Below, in pieces: positions 33,866 through 44,469 of a stretch of DNA of 64,000 nucleotides. The stretch spans positions 41,057,233 through 41,121,232 of the forward strand of contig JAKSZU010000004.1 of assembly GCA_026018925.1 (NCBI GenBank), in the 5' to 3' direction. The position numbers and the translations under genes are program-made. Position 1 is the first letter of the stretch. Each line of letters begins with the position of its first letter. The DNA comes from Tupaia tana (Eukaryota > Chordata > Mammalia > Scandentia > Tupaiidae). The notes under the pieces were generated by a model. It was given only the letters and a program-made list of their open reading frames with translations. It was not told the origin of the DNA and searched no databases.

Positions 33866-34014
33866 AGTTTTTCCATAATATGCATTTTCTATGAACTTGT
33901 TGAAGTCCCATTGTATGATAGCTCTTCTTTCAGTGAACACTGTTTTTCAATCTGCTGCACAAGTGCTGCCTTTTGGGTAGTAGACTAATGTTCATCCTGC
34001 AGATAAAGAATACA

Positions 34015-34408
34015 CAGATGGGCCCCAACTTACAATGGTTCAACTTGTGCTTTTTTTAGGATGGTGCAAAAGTGATATGCATTCAGTAGAAATTGTACTA
34101 CAAGTACCAATACAACCATTCTGTTTTTTCACTTTTGTTATAGTATTTGATAAATGAACTATTCTACATATTGTTATAAAATAGGCTTTGTGTTAAATGA
34201 TTTGCTCAACTGCAGGCTAAAGTAAGTGTTCTGAGCACATTTAAGGTAGGCTAGGCTATGTTGTTGGGTAGGTTAGGTGTATTAAAAACTAAAATATTTT
34301 AGTTTTTAAACTAAATTTTTTTTAAACAAATTTAATTTTAAACAAGACATTTTCTAGTTTCAGTGGGTCTTTTGGGACATAACCCCACCATACATCAAGG
34401 AGCATCTA
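34015..34408 (+). mobile_element. Tigger-type DNA transposon (MER8-like)
   Basis: The ends CAGATGGGCCCCAACTTACAATGG and CATCAAGGAGCATCTATA match MER8-type termini. Internal landmarks in order are GGATGGTGCAAAAGTGATATGCATTCAGTAGAAA, ACAACCATTCTGTTTTTTCAC, AAAATAGGCTTTGTGTTA, GTAAGTGTTCTGAGCACATTTAAGGTAGGCTAGGC and GGGACATAACCCCACC. Nearly full length. Confidence 0.85.
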
Positions 34409-34409
34409 T

Positions 34410-34959
34410 ACTACAGTTTTCTTCATAGTTTATGAATTGACTTTCAGCCTTGCACTTTGCTCTGTAAGTCAGTGTCTTGTTATTCTTTAATCTATAAAGT
34501 ACTAAAGGATAGAAGTTTGAAAATTAAACTGTTTAAATGAGCTAGCTGCCCCTGGACATTAATCCATAATTTAATATACCAATAAAGAGGTTAAGTGATC
34601 GATCCAAATCTCTCAGCAGTAGGTCACTCAGCTGTCTTTCTTCAAAGAGAAACTTCGACATCTTATTCTGGGAGGGAAGCCAGGTAGCTTAGCTAAATGG
34701 CTTTGATCCTGTTGTTAAATTACCGGCGTTATCTTGTTGCTGTGCACTTATTTTATGGTTATTAACTTTCGCTATCATAAAGAGTTGATGCCCAGGGAAC
34801 TATATGCTGAAATATACATATGAAGCATATGAAAGAAATATATATCTTTCTCCCATAAAGCATTTTCTCTAAGGAGATGTTTCTTAGTTGGAATTTAATG
34901 TGCCAGTTGGTGTCCAAAAAGACATCTCCCCTTTCTCAACATATCACTCTTTCTCTTTC
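34410..34959. other. Unique DNA, nothing recognised
   Basis: AT-rich, no assignable element. Confidence 0.5.
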
Positions 34960-35101
34960 ATTCATTCATTCAAAACTATGGTGAGTCCATGAGCCAGACT
35001 CTGTGCTGGCCTTCAACAAATTGCATAGAACAGACAGATCACCTTTTCCTCAAGAGCTGTATATTCTTATTTTGAACAATCACATTTATTTACATTAGAG
35101 T

Positions 35102-35153
<52 letters not shown>

Positions 35154-35340
35154 ATTACAGGGAAGAAAAGGAAACAAAGAACAAAGGGACCATGTAGGAG
35201 GAAACTTAGTCTGAATTTGAAGGGAAGTGAGACATTAAAGAGAGTTTCCTGAAAGAAGTAAACTCTTAGTTAAGTCTGAAGCCTAAAAAGCTGTGGTCCA
35301 AGTGAAGTAGAATCTGAGGGTACGAGCATACCTACTGCTC
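34960..35340 (-). mobile_element. L2-type LINE fragment
   Basis: TTCATTCATTCATTC...GAGCCAGACTCTGTGCTGGCC...CAAGAGCTGTATATTC, then past an (AT)n tract GAAGGGAAGTGAGACATTAAAGAGAG...GTAAACTCTTAGTTAAGTCTGAAGCC, fits the antisense L2 order. Confidence 0.62.
35103..35153. repeat. (AT)n microsatellite
   Basis: About 20 consecutive AT units with a single TGTA interruption; likely polymorphic. Confidence 0.95.
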
Positions 35341-35465
35341 CTGGAGACCATCTGCTGCTGTCATTTTGCTTTTCTTTAGACTTATGTCTCCATTTATGTG
35401 CACACCTTCTCATAGTACTTCCTAGCATGAAGGCAGGAAGCTTAAAACTTAGACAAAGGTGAAAA

Positions 35466-35862
35466 TGGCTATCTTAGTCTGTTTTCTGTTCTGAGACTGC
35501 GTACTTTATAAAGAAAGGGAACTTACTTCTTATAGTCCTGGAGGCTATGAAATTCGAGATTTGACTTCTAGTACCTGGTGAAGGCTAGGTGCTATTTCAC
35601 CCCTTGGTAGAAAAGATGAAGGTCAAGCAGGGCTTGAGGAAGGGGACCACATGTGTGACAGAGGGGCAGGGAGATGCCAAGCTCAGTTTATAGTAACCCA
35701 CCCTCTCAACTAACTCACTCCCTGAGAAAGGCATTCATCTTGCCTAAGACCTAATCAACTCTAAAAGGCACAGATCACTGCCTTTCAATAACATTACATT
35801 GGCAGTTAAATTTCAGCATGAGCTTTGGCAGGCACAAACCATATTTGAACTATTAGTAATGG
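35466..35862 (-). mobile_element. ERVL-MaLR solo LTR (MLT1/MST-like)
   Basis: TTAGTCTGTTTTCTGTTC...GAGACTGCGTACTTTATAAAGAAAGGG...GTCCTGGAGGC at the left and CATTACATTGGCAGTTAAATTTCAGCATGAGCTTTGGCAGGCACAAACCATATTTGAACTA at the right are the reverse of a MaLR LTR (TGATATGGTTTGGATCTGTG...TTTATAAATTACCCAGTCTC). The middle is diverged. No internal retroviral region is seen. Confidence 0.78.
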
Positions 35863-36359
35863 ATAAAAATGGAAATAGGTCCTTAGACAGAAAATACCAT
35901 TTTTTAAAATGACAGATAGTTTTAGCATGCTCTATGAAGATAGATGGGTTATGTGATGAGAGAATAGAAGATCAGGAAAGGAAATCGAGCAATGGTAAAG
36001 AATTGAAGTCGACTTTTAAGAAAATCAGGGGTGGGGGGGGTAAGGTGTCCTAAATTAGGTTAGAGAAAAAACAAATTTTCATTTGTTTTTCCCAGAAGTA
36101 CTTCAAGTCCCAGATGCAGGTACAGAGAAAGCCAGTAAAAGGACTGATTCAGGCTTGCTGTCTGCTGTGTGGGTGTGAAGAGGTAACAGTGATGCTTGAG
36201 AAATGAGGATGTGGAAGGAGTTTGGGTAAGCGTGCCAGCAGAGTGGACGTAAGGACAAGAGGAGGGCAATAAAGGAATCAACGGCCCTCCTGAGGAATTA
36301 AAGGCATGGGGGGCTTTAAAGGAGACAGTTGTAATTGGTTCCTGCTGTTTGTCTCTCTC
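35863..36359. other. Unique DNA, nothing recognised
   Basis: A G-run GGGGTGGGGGGGGTAAGG lies near 36029; otherwise featureless. Confidence 0.5.
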
Positions 36360-36620
36360 ATTTTATTTTGTTTTGTTTTGTTTTACTGACCAGAAGGTAT
36401 GTGCACTGGCCAGTAAGAGACAGAGGAAGGATGGGGGGGGAAAGACCCCCTAGTGGGACATGGTTGTGCCACACTCCTTTCTCCTCCATTTTGTCCTCCT
36501 GTTTAGATTTTGGGCATTCCCCACACATGTGCCCAGAATGTTTTTCAAGCCAACAGGGGCAGGATTCAAACTACCTATGGCCAAGTGGGCTCCCTGAACC
36601 ACTAGGCTATGGTGCCAACT
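36360..36620 (-). mobile_element. tRNA-derived SINE, old
   Basis: (TTTTG)n tail, GGGACATGGTTGTGCCACACTCC body, CTGAACCACTAGGCTATGGTGCC head reversed. Flanks GGTTCCTGCTGTTTG / GGTTCCTACTATCAT suggest a decayed target duplication. Confidence 0.78.
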
Positions 36621-36639
36621 CAGGTTCCTACTATCATTT

Positions 36640-37050
36640 TAACAAGTTTTCATACATTTACTCAAGAGAATAAGTGTCTATTCTTATAGTTTTATGGGGC
36701 TAAAAACAGTCTCTCCAAGGCTAGTTTCTTCTGGAGGACCCAGGGAAGAATCTATTCCTGTTCTCTTCCAGCTTTGGTACCTGCATCATTCCAATCTCTA
36801 CTTCCTGTCACATCACTGTTTGCTCTTCTGCCTGAGTACCTCTCTCTGCCTCATTTCATAAGACACCTATGAGTACATTATTGGGCTCACCTGTATAATG
36901 CAGGATGATTTCTCTGTATCAATATCTTTTACTTAATTGTATCTTTGGTCTTTGTTGCCACATCATGTGATACATTCACAGAGTCCAGGGACTAGGGCAT
37001 GGACACATTGTGTGTGTGCTTTATGTAATCTACCACTTTGTTGAACTCAG
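36640..37050. mobile_element. Ancient dispersed repeat, family not assigned
   Basis: CTTTGGTACCTGCATCATTCC...TCATAAGACACCTATGAGTACATTATTGGGCTCACCTGTATAATGCAGGATGATT...CACATTCACAGAGTCCAGGGACTAGGGCATGGACAC has the order of a repeat common in mammalian genomes (GGATTTAGGGCCCACC...GGTCACATTCACAGGTTCTGGG). I recognise the pattern but cannot safely name the family. Confidence 0.5.
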
Positions 37051-37375
37051 ATTTGGGTGGTTTTTGTTTAAACTTTCAATAATGGAGCAGTTTCTAGTGA
37101 TAATAAATTCAAACTATAGTCATGCGTGGAAGTGAATGGAGTTCATTGAGTCAAGAAAAGACATAGGCCATCAGATGGGCCATTTTCAAGAACCTTGAAG
37201 CCACCAAGATATCAATTGGGCTTTGGATGCATTGAGAAAGTGGTTCTGTAACTTGCCCTAAGTTACATGTTTTGCAGGTGTTAAAATTCTTTTTTTTTAC
37301 ATTAATTTTACCAAATAGTCTTCCTTAAATTTTGGGATCCTATAAAAGAAGAAAAGACAATGAGAAGAAGAAAGT

Positions 37376-37837
37376 CTATTTTCTCTTCATTCCAAGATAA
37401 GCGCGATTATATTCTCTATTTGTAACTTTTCCTTCCACCCAGTTCTCTGTTTTCTGGTCAATTCTTAGCCCTTTTCTGTCCTGAGTGACCCAGGGGACTG
37501 ACTGCCATGAACTGGATCTGCTGGAGTTTTCTGTCTCCTGGCTTCCAGCTGGGCCTACCAATGGGGAGCCTCTTGCAGATCCAGAGGGAGAAGTGTAGGA
37601 GCAGCTACGCTTGCAGACCCAACTCCAGTCCTGGCTACCGTGGGCATGGCAGTGACTAAGCATCTGCATTTCCTTTGTCCTCTCTGTCCCAACTTCCGAC
37701 TCATTGCTTGATTCTGGGTGTTTCACCCCCACTGTTGGTTTCCTTGGTCTTTTGGTCTGTCTGTAAATAATCTCATTAGAACTGTCTTTCATTAAACCCC
37801 GTTGGCCGTCACCTCCATGATTCTTTGGCTTTTTCAA
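37376..37837 (-). other. 153-codon open frame, probably inside an old repeat
   Basis: This is the longest open frame of the window. The predicted product is serine-, lysine- and asparagine-rich and has no domain, signal peptide or membrane segment that I recognise. The nucleotide stretch CACTTCTCCCTCTGGATC...CCAGCTGGAAGCCAGGAG reads like part of an old dispersed mammalian repeat, from memory. There is no upstream promoter, splice site or polyadenylation signal in the right place. Likely non-coding; an orphan or lineage-specific transcript cannot be excluded. Confidence 0.3.
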
Positions 37838-37839
37838 AA

Positions 37840-38179
37840 CAAGTTTGCATTATAAAATGGCTACTAGATCCCCAGGCTTACTATCTACATTAAAGACAGG
37901 AAACAGGAAAGCTGGCATCAGCCACACTTATCCCATTAGGTTTTCAGTAAAACCATTGCTTTCCCAGAAGTATTCTCTCGCCAACAGACATCTGCTATGC
38001 CTTATTTATCAGAACCGGCTCGAGAGCCACCATAGATGCAAAAAGGTCTGTAAAAATAATGAAATGTAACTTTTCCTACAAAGGGTGTGGACAAGAGAAA
38101 AGAAGGTTAGAAATATATGCTAATTAGACTAAGGATATCTTCCATACCTTCTTTCACATCATCCTAGCAAAGTATTGAA
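37840..38179. other. Unique DNA, nothing recognised
   Basis: No assignable element. Confidence 0.5.
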
Positions 38180-38410
38180 GAGCATGAATTTGAAAGTCAA
38201 TTTGCTGAATTTTGACAGTAGTCCCATGACCTTCTACATGTGAGAATCTATGAAATTAATCAGCCTCTCAATACTTCAGACTCCTCACTTGCTAATTGGG
38301 ATAGCAATAGTCTATCTCTGAGGGTTGCTGTAATGTCCAAATGTGTTAGTATGTATGTAGCATTTAGAACAGTTCGTGGCACATGGCAAATACTATATAA
38401 GTTTCTACCC
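38180..38410 (+). mobile_element. MIR
   Basis: AGCATGAATTTGAAAGTCAATTTGC...CCATGACCTTCTACATGTGAG...AATCAGCCTCTCAATACTTCAGACTCCTCACTTGCTAATTGGGATAGCAATAG...GAGGGTTGCTGTAATG...GCATTTAGAACAGTTCGTGGCACATGGCAAATACTATATAAG is a nearly full sense MIR. Confidence 0.9.
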
Positions 38411-38689
38411 GATTTATCACTGTGCTGACCAAAAATCTTAATGAAGAAGAGGAAAACTAGGGGCCAATATAAAATGACAGGGACAAAGTTTTGACACATG
38501 TGAAGCTAAAAAAATTATTTTTTTCCCATTCTTTTCCCTCTTCATCCCTGTCTATCCCTTATCAGGTTTATACCATCACCAGATTCCCATCCCCTTTTGC
38601 TGCAGTAATGCTCCATCTCCAAGTTAGCGACATGAAATGCATTGCACCAGCCAATCAGTCCACAATTTTTTTTTTTTTTTTTTTTTTTT

Positions 38690-39290
38690 ATCTGCTTGCA
38701 ATGTGCTAGGGTCTAAAAAAGAATTCTGAGAAAGACAGTCATGGCCCTGACTTGATGTTGCTTACAGTCCAGTTAGGAATATAATATTCAAAAAATTAGA
38801 CAAAATTCTAATTGCTGTTTAGGGGCTAAATAGTGGCAGAGCAGTACAGCAACACTCTGAAAGGATGACCCACGTGGGAGGGTTCTGGGTTCACAGCCAG
38901 AGCCCTTCCTGAACATGCCAGATATGCATGATCCAGGGAGGATGGCTAAAGCTGGAGACAGATAGGGGACGAAGACTCTGTTGGGAGTGCCTGTCTCTCT
39001 GTCTCTCTCTCTGTCTATCTCTCTCACTTATGGAAGCAAGAAATAAATAAACTTTAAAAAATTGGTATTTGATAAAGGCAAAACAAAGAATTTAAGTATT
39101 CTATGAGAGCATCCGTACTATGGAATTAAAGAAATTTTGCTTGAAGATGTGACATTTTGCTAAGTCTTGAGGGTTAGACAAGAGCCACTTAGGGAAGTAG
39201 GGTTGGGGTCCAGTGCCTTAAAGTAGAGAGTCTCAGGGGAATAGAAAGTATAAAGGCCTAAAAGAAAGAGAAGGCTGATGTGTTTCCAAA
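38690..39290 (-). mobile_element. L2-type LINE fragment split by a SINE
   Basis: Left part: ATGTGCTAGGGTCTAAAAAAGAATTCTGAGAAAGACAGTCATGGCCCTGACTTGATGTTGCTTACAGTCCAGTTAGG. Right part: GATGTGACATTTTGCTAAGTCTTGAGGG...GGCCTAAAAGAAAGAG. Together they follow the antisense L2 order. A family D SINE separates them, and a T tract (38667-38689) precedes. Confidence 0.68.
38820..39060 (+). mobile_element. SINE family D, nested in L2
   Basis: GGGGCTAAATAGTGGCAGAGC head, GGTTCACAGCC near the B-box position, GATCCAGGGAGGATGGC body, CTCTGTTGGGAGTGC, a long CT run and CTTATGGAAGCAAGAAATAAATAAAC end. Confidence 0.75.
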
Positions 39291-39301
39291 GTAAGTGGCC
39301 T

Positions 39302-39529
39302 TGGACCAGCAGGTGCATAGTGGTTAAGGTACTAGACTCCCACGTGGTCAACCTTAGTTTGAGTCCCAGACCTGGAGGCTTGAAACCCATGCCAGGCACA
39401 TCTGCATGCATCCCCAAGTCTCAGGAGGAGAATGGAGAAGAATGGATTGCAGCATGGCCTTCCCCCTTGCAGGGGTTGATTTCTCGCTTTCTATGTCTCC
39501 TGGACACACACACACACCCTAAAGCAAAA

Positions 39530-39530
<1 letters not shown>
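39302..39530 (+). mobile_element. tRNA-derived SINE, family A
   Basis: GGACCAGCAGGTGCATAGTGG head, GTTTGAGTCCCAG B box, AGGAGGAGAATGGAGAAG body, ACCCTAAAGCAAAATCTC tail leading into simple repeat. Confidence 0.9.
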
Positions 39531-39590
<60 letters not shown>

Positions 39591-39653
39591 TTCTCTCTCT
39601 ATATATATATATGCATCTATATACATATATATGTATATGTATATGTGTATGTA

Positions 39654-39692
<39 letters not shown>
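39531..39692. repeat. (CT)n-(AT)n-(TATG)n compound simple repeat
   Basis: About 160 bp of CT, TA, ATGTATATGTGTATG and TA runs grown from the tail of the preceding SINE. It yields tyrosine/isoleucine repeat open frames that are not genes. Confidence 0.95.
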
Positions 39693-40921
39693 GAAGACAA
39701 AAGAAAAGCTAGAGGCCTACCTATCTTTCTTCTACCCCACCAAATATATCTGTCCAGTGAGTCCCAATCCCTTTGCACTACAGCTAATTGACAGTGAGTT
39801 ATTTGGTGAAACTCTAACTGCTCAGTTAATATCTGAGCCTCCGATTCTCCTTTCCCAGAAGCAAAAAGACTGATGAGATAATCCACACTGAAGTATTAAA
39901 GATCTCTAAATCTTGATACACACTACTTCCAGGGCTATTTGTATTTGAACAAGAAGCTTCTGGGTATAACCAATGCTTGCTTCAAAAAGAATGACTTCAA
40001 TAAGTGGGGATTTCAGCTTTTTGAATGGGAATTTCTTTTGCTATAGGCTGTTAGGAAGACGAGACAAAATGATTCATGTCCAATAAACATCACATTGTCT
40101 GAGGTAAAGTTGTAATTATTTCAAACATGTTGGCACTAATAAAGACATGCAGAACTTTCTCTATAATTTAGTATTAGTTGGAATCTACTGATTCATTATT
40201 TATTAACATAATTAAAGATTTATAAAATTTCTTTTCTATGAGAATCTAAACTTTGAAATTCTGCTTAGGAAATGAAGAAGGAAATGGGCTTTAATTCTCA
40301 GGAGTTGTCCACTTGGAAAGCAAAAGCAGAGTTTTAATTATTTTCCTCATTGCTAAGCTGTGCCTTAGCCTACAGTTAGATCCTCTAGCCAAAGCCATAG
40401 CTTCCTGAGCTCTGTTGCCCTTTCTCTTTGCTCCAGTGCTCCCTGTGGCTGGTAATTATAGGGAGAGTTGATGCCTGCTCTAGTGCCTTCTGTTTTACTC
40501 TAAGGGAGAAAAGCAAGTTTAAAAGCTGTGGTGTAACATCTATCCACGACTAAACAGAGGATACAAAAGCCACAATTCTGAATATCAAAGGTTCAATGGA
40601 ACCTTGAGGGCTGTAAGGAGTCACTGTGGATTCTCCAAGATTGGCTCATTAAATTAATGTGGCTTGCAGAAGTGTTTATCAATATCTCACATGTGATATC
40701 TTAGACTGGATTAATGACAGATTCATTGGTGTTCAGTCTCATATTGACTTTGCAAATTTGAATCTCCTATTAATGATTGTCTTCTTTATGTAGTTAACAG
40801 TTAAGTTTTTATAATTATTCTAGCTCCTTTTCAGGCTGTAAACTCCTACTTCTCATTCATGTGGTTATATCTGATTATTCCTGCTATGTCATGTGGTCTG
40901 TCTTCCTTATAGTGTATACTT

Positions 40922-40923
<2 letters not shown>
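39693..40923. other. Unique DNA, possible conserved noncoding stretch
   Basis: The largest repeat-free block in this part. Nothing coding. 40640-40800 has words such as GGATTAATGACAG and TCCTATTAATGATTG that fit homeodomain sites, but this is weak. Confidence 0.35.
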
Positions 40924-40959
<36 letters not shown>

Positions 40960-41189
40960 CATAGAGTGCAAGAGCTCGCCAGAGAGAGACAGACACAGAG
41001 AAGGAAAGTGAGAAATCACTGCCCTCCCCCCACCAGCCCCAGGGGATGACCACAGTGCAATTCCTTCTTTGGATTTTGGTTATGCACACACATGTGCCCA
41101 GTGTGATTTTCAAGCTGATGGATTCAAGACTAGAATCATGGTCAGCCATGTGGGAGTCCAGTGCCTTAACCACACCATCTACTGGCCCC
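40924..41189 (-). mobile_element. tRNA-derived SINE, family A, old
   Basis: 34-T tail tract, GCCATAGAGTGCAAGAGCTCGCC, CCAGGGGATGACCACAGTGC, GATTCAAGACTAGAATCATGG and CTTAACCACACCATCTACTGGCCCC in reversed order. Confidence 0.88.
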
Positions 41190-41268
41190 TGTACTAATAT
41201 GTTTATGTATATCTTGCCTTATTGCAAAATACTTTTGACACACAATTCAATATATATATGTATATACA

Positions 41269-41400
41269 TTTTTTTTCTTTTTCTCTATGGCACATGCATT
41301 TGCCAGAGAGAGACAGACAGAGAGACAGAGGGAAATTTAAAAAACAAATACAGGTGGTGATAGAGACAAACTGCAAGAGGCAGTTTAACTGCTAGGGACT
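41269..41400 (-). mobile_element. SINE remnant
   Basis: TCTATGGCACATGCATTTGCCAGAGAGAGAC then GGTGATAGAGACAAACTG...CAGTTTAACTGCTAGGGACTGGG. Tail and head fragments with the centre lost or decayed. Confidence 0.6.
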
Positions 41401-41429
41401 GGGAGCTGTATATAAATCTGTTTTGACTA

Positions 41430-41535
41430 TCAAATGATGATAGTTATATTACTTTGTTCTCTGTTGCTTATACCATACATGTCTGACTCTGGGTAATTTC
41501 TAAGAATGGAGGTGTATTTAGCTCATGGTTTTGGA
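41430..41535 (-). mobile_element. MaLR-like LTR end fragment
   Basis: TTCTCTGTTGCTTATACC...GACTCTGGGTAATTTCTAAGAATGGAGGTGTATTTAGCTCATGGTTTTGG resembles the reversed 3' end of MaLR-type LTRs (GAGACTGGGTAATTTATAAAG). Short and uncertain. Confidence 0.4.
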
Positions 41536-41544
41536 TGTCATTGG

Positions 41545-42060
41545 AGCGTTGTCTGTTCAGCTCATTTGCCCATTTTTTTTTTTTTTTTTTTTTTTTGGAG
41601 AGGTTTTTGCTATAGGGTGCGTGTGCTCGCCAGACAGACAGAGACAGAGAGACAGAAAGAGAGAAATCACCCCCCAGGGGGGGATGACCACACCGCAATC
41701 CCTTCTCCTCCATTCTCTTCTCGGGATCTTGGGCATGCACGCACATGCGGCCAGTGTGAGTTTTAAGCCACAGGGTCCAGTACGTGAACGACGGTCAACT
41801 ATGTGGGAGTCCAGCGACATAGCCATTACGCAAACTGCTGGTCCCATTTGCCCATCTTTTAATTGGTTTGGTTTATTTTTATTTCTAATTTTTTTTTTTC
41901 AGGTAAGCTTCTTGAGTTCCCTGTATATTTTAGTTACCAGTTCGTTATCCAAGGGATAGTTTGCCAATATATTCTCCTATTCTGATGGTTGTCTCTTCAC
42001 TCTAATTATTGTTTCTTGTGCTGTGCAGAAGTTATTTTTTAACACTTGGTATATATTAAG
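41545..42060 (-). mobile_element. L1 fragment (ORF2 3' part), antisense, SINE-interrupted
   Basis: TGTCTGTTCAGCTCATTTGCCCATCTTTTAATTGG, CTTGAGTTCCCTGTATATTTTAG, ATTCTCCTATTCTGATGGTTGTCTCTTCACTCTAATTATTGTTTCTTGTGCTGTGCAGAAG is the reversed endonuclease/RT-distal part of L1 ORF2. Many stops in every frame. Confidence 0.85.
41574..41844 (-). mobile_element. tRNA-derived SINE, family A, nested in L1
   Basis: Near consensus with a 24-T tail tract. Perfect target duplication CATTTGCCCAT at 41563-41573 and 41845-41855, within the L1. Confidence 0.96.
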
Positions 42061-42109
42061 GGGGAACATACAATGCCTCTCTTTCACAGTCTGACTTGTT
42101 TTTCTTAGC

Positions 42110-42362
42110 ATTAAGTCTCCCATATTTATCTACTTTTTCTCAAATGTCAGAGTCTCTTTGTTTCACGGTGTGTATGTGCCGCACTTTTTCAATCCATTCA
42201 TTTGTTCTTAGTTATTTGGGTTGATTCCATGTCTCAGCAATCATGAATAATGCTGCAATAAACATGGGTGTGCAAGTATTTTTCCAACTGAGTGTATTCT
42301 TATCCTTTGAATAGATATCTAGGAATGGAATTGCTGGATCATTTGGTAGTTTTGCACTCTAT
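42110..42362 (-). mobile_element. L1 ORF2 3'-terminal fragment, antisense
   Basis: TGTTTCACGGTGTGTATGTGCCGCACTTTTTCAATCCATTCATTTG...GGGTTGATTCCATGTCTCAGCAATCATGAATAATGCTGCAATAAACATGGGTGTGCAAG...GGAATTGCTGGATCATTTGG is the reversed L1 ORF2 end. In normal antisense L1 this block comes before, not after, the 41545-42060 block, so the pieces are rearranged or separate. Confidence 0.82.
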
Positions 42363-42610
42363 GTCAGGAACTGAAAGATTGGAACGTTTAAAAGCAAGGA
42401 GAACAACTATGGGTACTAGAGACAATGTGGGAGGAGAATGGAAAACGGGGGCAGGTGGGAGGGAGGGCATTGGGGGAAAGAAGGACAAAGCATTTGGCAG
42501 ACACAGGGTGAATGACTTTCTGTTGATGATGCTATGTATTGTAATATTTTTGATTGGGCTAATATGTAGTATATTAATGCTGCAAAAAATAAATGTGGGG
42601 ATAAAGATTT
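42363..42610 (+). mobile_element. Probable L1 3' UTR, sense
   Basis: GGGTACTAGAGACAATGTGGGAGGAGAATGG, GGGAGGGAGGGCATTGGGGG and ATTAATGCTGCAAAAAATAAATG look like an L1 3' UTR (G-rich tract then A-rich end), in the opposite orientation to the adjacent ORF2 piece. Confidence 0.5.
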
Positions 42611-42699
42611 ACTGTAAAGTTATAAAATTATATATGTTTTTATGTAGAAAACATATATGATTACATAATAATCCCAAAGTACATATATGAAAATATAAA

Positions 42700-43200
42700 G
42701 ACTTGATATAAATGATAGAGATGGTATTACAGTGAAAAAAGAACAGCCTATTTGAAAAAGTGGTGCTGGGAAAGAAATAACTAGTTTGTCTCAATTAAAA
42801 AACAAATAAACTAGCTAAAAATTAAAACTGGGCCAGTGGATTTGCATAGAAAAAATTAAATTAGGTCTCAATTTTACTCAAAACACAATTAACTTTAGAG
42901 AGATTAAATATGGAAGTGTGAAAAAAAGCCTTATTAGAAGATAATGTGGGAGAATATACACTGCCATACGGTAGGGAAGGTATTCATAAATAAGGCACCA
43001 AAATACAGTCCATATAGAAAAGATTGATAAGTGTACTGAAATTAAAATGTAAAATTTTGTATTTCAAAAGATATGATAAAAGTAAAAGCTACAAATCTGG
43101 GTGTAGGTAATTGTGTTATATACACAGCCGGTGAATATTATCCAGAATCCATAATGAACTGCAAGTCATTTTTGAAAAAGACAAATGAGTTTGCTAAATG
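42700..43200 (+). mobile_element. Old L1 ORF2 fragment, sense
   Basis: AAAAGTGGTGCTGGGAAAG, CTTATTAGAAGATAATGTGGGAGAATAT, AAATTTTGTATTTCAAAAG and GGTGAATATTATCCAGAATCCATAATGAACTGCAAG follow the last part of L1 ORF2 in sense at low identity, with many stops. Confidence 0.72.
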
Positions 43201-43320
43201 GTAATTTTTCCCCTTATCTTTGTCTTCTCTAAATGACTAAATTAGAACAAATAATCCTTAGACTCTTAAGTTTTTTAAAAACATTTCTTAAACATCAGTT
43301 AATATAATAATATCAAATTT

Positions 43321-43566
43321 TCTTTTTCTTTTTTATGGTTCACTATAGGGAGCATGCACTCTCTAGAGAGTCAGAAAAGAAAAAAAGAAAAAGTGAGAAA
43401 TCATCTTCCTGGGGAGAATGGCCATAATCCTTTCTCTTCTCAGGACTATGGGCATGCATGCCCATGTACACAGTGTGTTTTTCAAGTCACCAGGTCCGGG
43501 ACTCGAACTGTATAGTCAGCCATGTGGGATTCAGCTGCCTTAACTACCTTGCCACCTAGCTGGCCC
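43321..43566 (-). mobile_element. tRNA-derived SINE, old family A
   Basis: CACTATAGGGAGCATGCACTC, GAGAATGGCCATAATCC, GTCACCAGGTCCGGGACTCGAACTG and GCCACCTAGCTGGCCC in reverse order. Flanks AATATCAAATTTT / AGTATTAAATTTTT. Confidence 0.88.
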
Positions 43567-43739
43567 AGTATTAAATTTTTAAAAACATTATCATTTGTAA
43601 TTTGTCCTATGGAAACTGTATGTTTTTATTATACATAACTCCAAAAAATAAGTTTATTTTAATAAGCTAGATCTATATCTTTCCTGTCAGAAGATTCATG
43701 TGGTGAGTAAATATATCTTCCATATATTGTGGTTAGCTT

Positions 43740-44060
43740 AATTGTCTGCATTTGGTACTGCCATCTCTCTGTCATTGGGTTTAATTACATTGCATTATGA
43801 CTGGTAATTAAACAGAACAAAACACCATTACATCATTAATTGCTTTCATGGGGCTTTGAAGCCTTTTGCTAATAGCTCTTCTGCTTATTACAAGCTATCA
43901 GCACTATGATTAGTATTCTTAGAACTGTTTCTGATCAGTGAGTCGTCAGGTACTCAATTATCAATTACTTAGCATTTGTGCTCAAAAGCCACTAATGTGT
44001 TTTGTTTTGAGTGAATAAAGGTCTTCTATTCAATCAGAAGGATGGCCAATATTTCACATT
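43740..44060. promoter_or_regulatory. Candidate conserved enhancer (motif density only)
   Basis: A repeat-free block with dense homeodomain/POU-like words: TTAATTGT, GTTTAATTACATTGCATTATG, GGTAATTAAAC, CATTAATTGC, CAATTATCAATTAC. This is common in developmental enhancers of gene deserts. It is inference from motif density in AT-rich DNA; no conservation data are available here. Confidence 0.25.
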
Positions 44061-44469
44061 AAGTCTTAATTTGTTCTGTTCCATTCATTTACACTGAATT
44101 GTCTGTGATGATACAATTAACATAAAGAGAACTTCCCATTTACAAAGAGCTGACTTGTGTCTTACAAAGACTTTTGATACAGCTGTGGCAATGCACTTTA
44201 TACATCTTTCCATGATGTCATGAGCAGTGACAAGAGGGTCAGATATGCTGATTGAAAGATCCTGGAGCTATGGTTGTGACCACAATCCCGTATTTACATG
44301 ACTATCCATACACACCTTTGTGCAGGACCACCTCCCAGTGGTATGCCTATACTGCTTTCACTGATATTTTGCTTCTTCTTCCATCTTATGGTCATCCTTT
44401 TAAGCTATTCTACTCTAAAGCCATGTTTTGTTCAGAAAACATAGTCAACACGTTGATATACACCACTTA

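Noticed and set aside
35466..35862. Intact endogenous retrovirus
   Set aside because: Only a diverged LTR is visible; no gag, pol or env-like frame lies nearby.
37376..37837. Longest open frame (153 codons) as a gene
   Set aside because: No domain, start context, splice or polyadenylation support, and the nucleotide pattern resembles an old dispersed repeat. Kept only as a low-confidence note.
39278..39694. Frame with Tyr/Ile repeats
   Set aside because: It runs through a SINE and its (TA)n tail.
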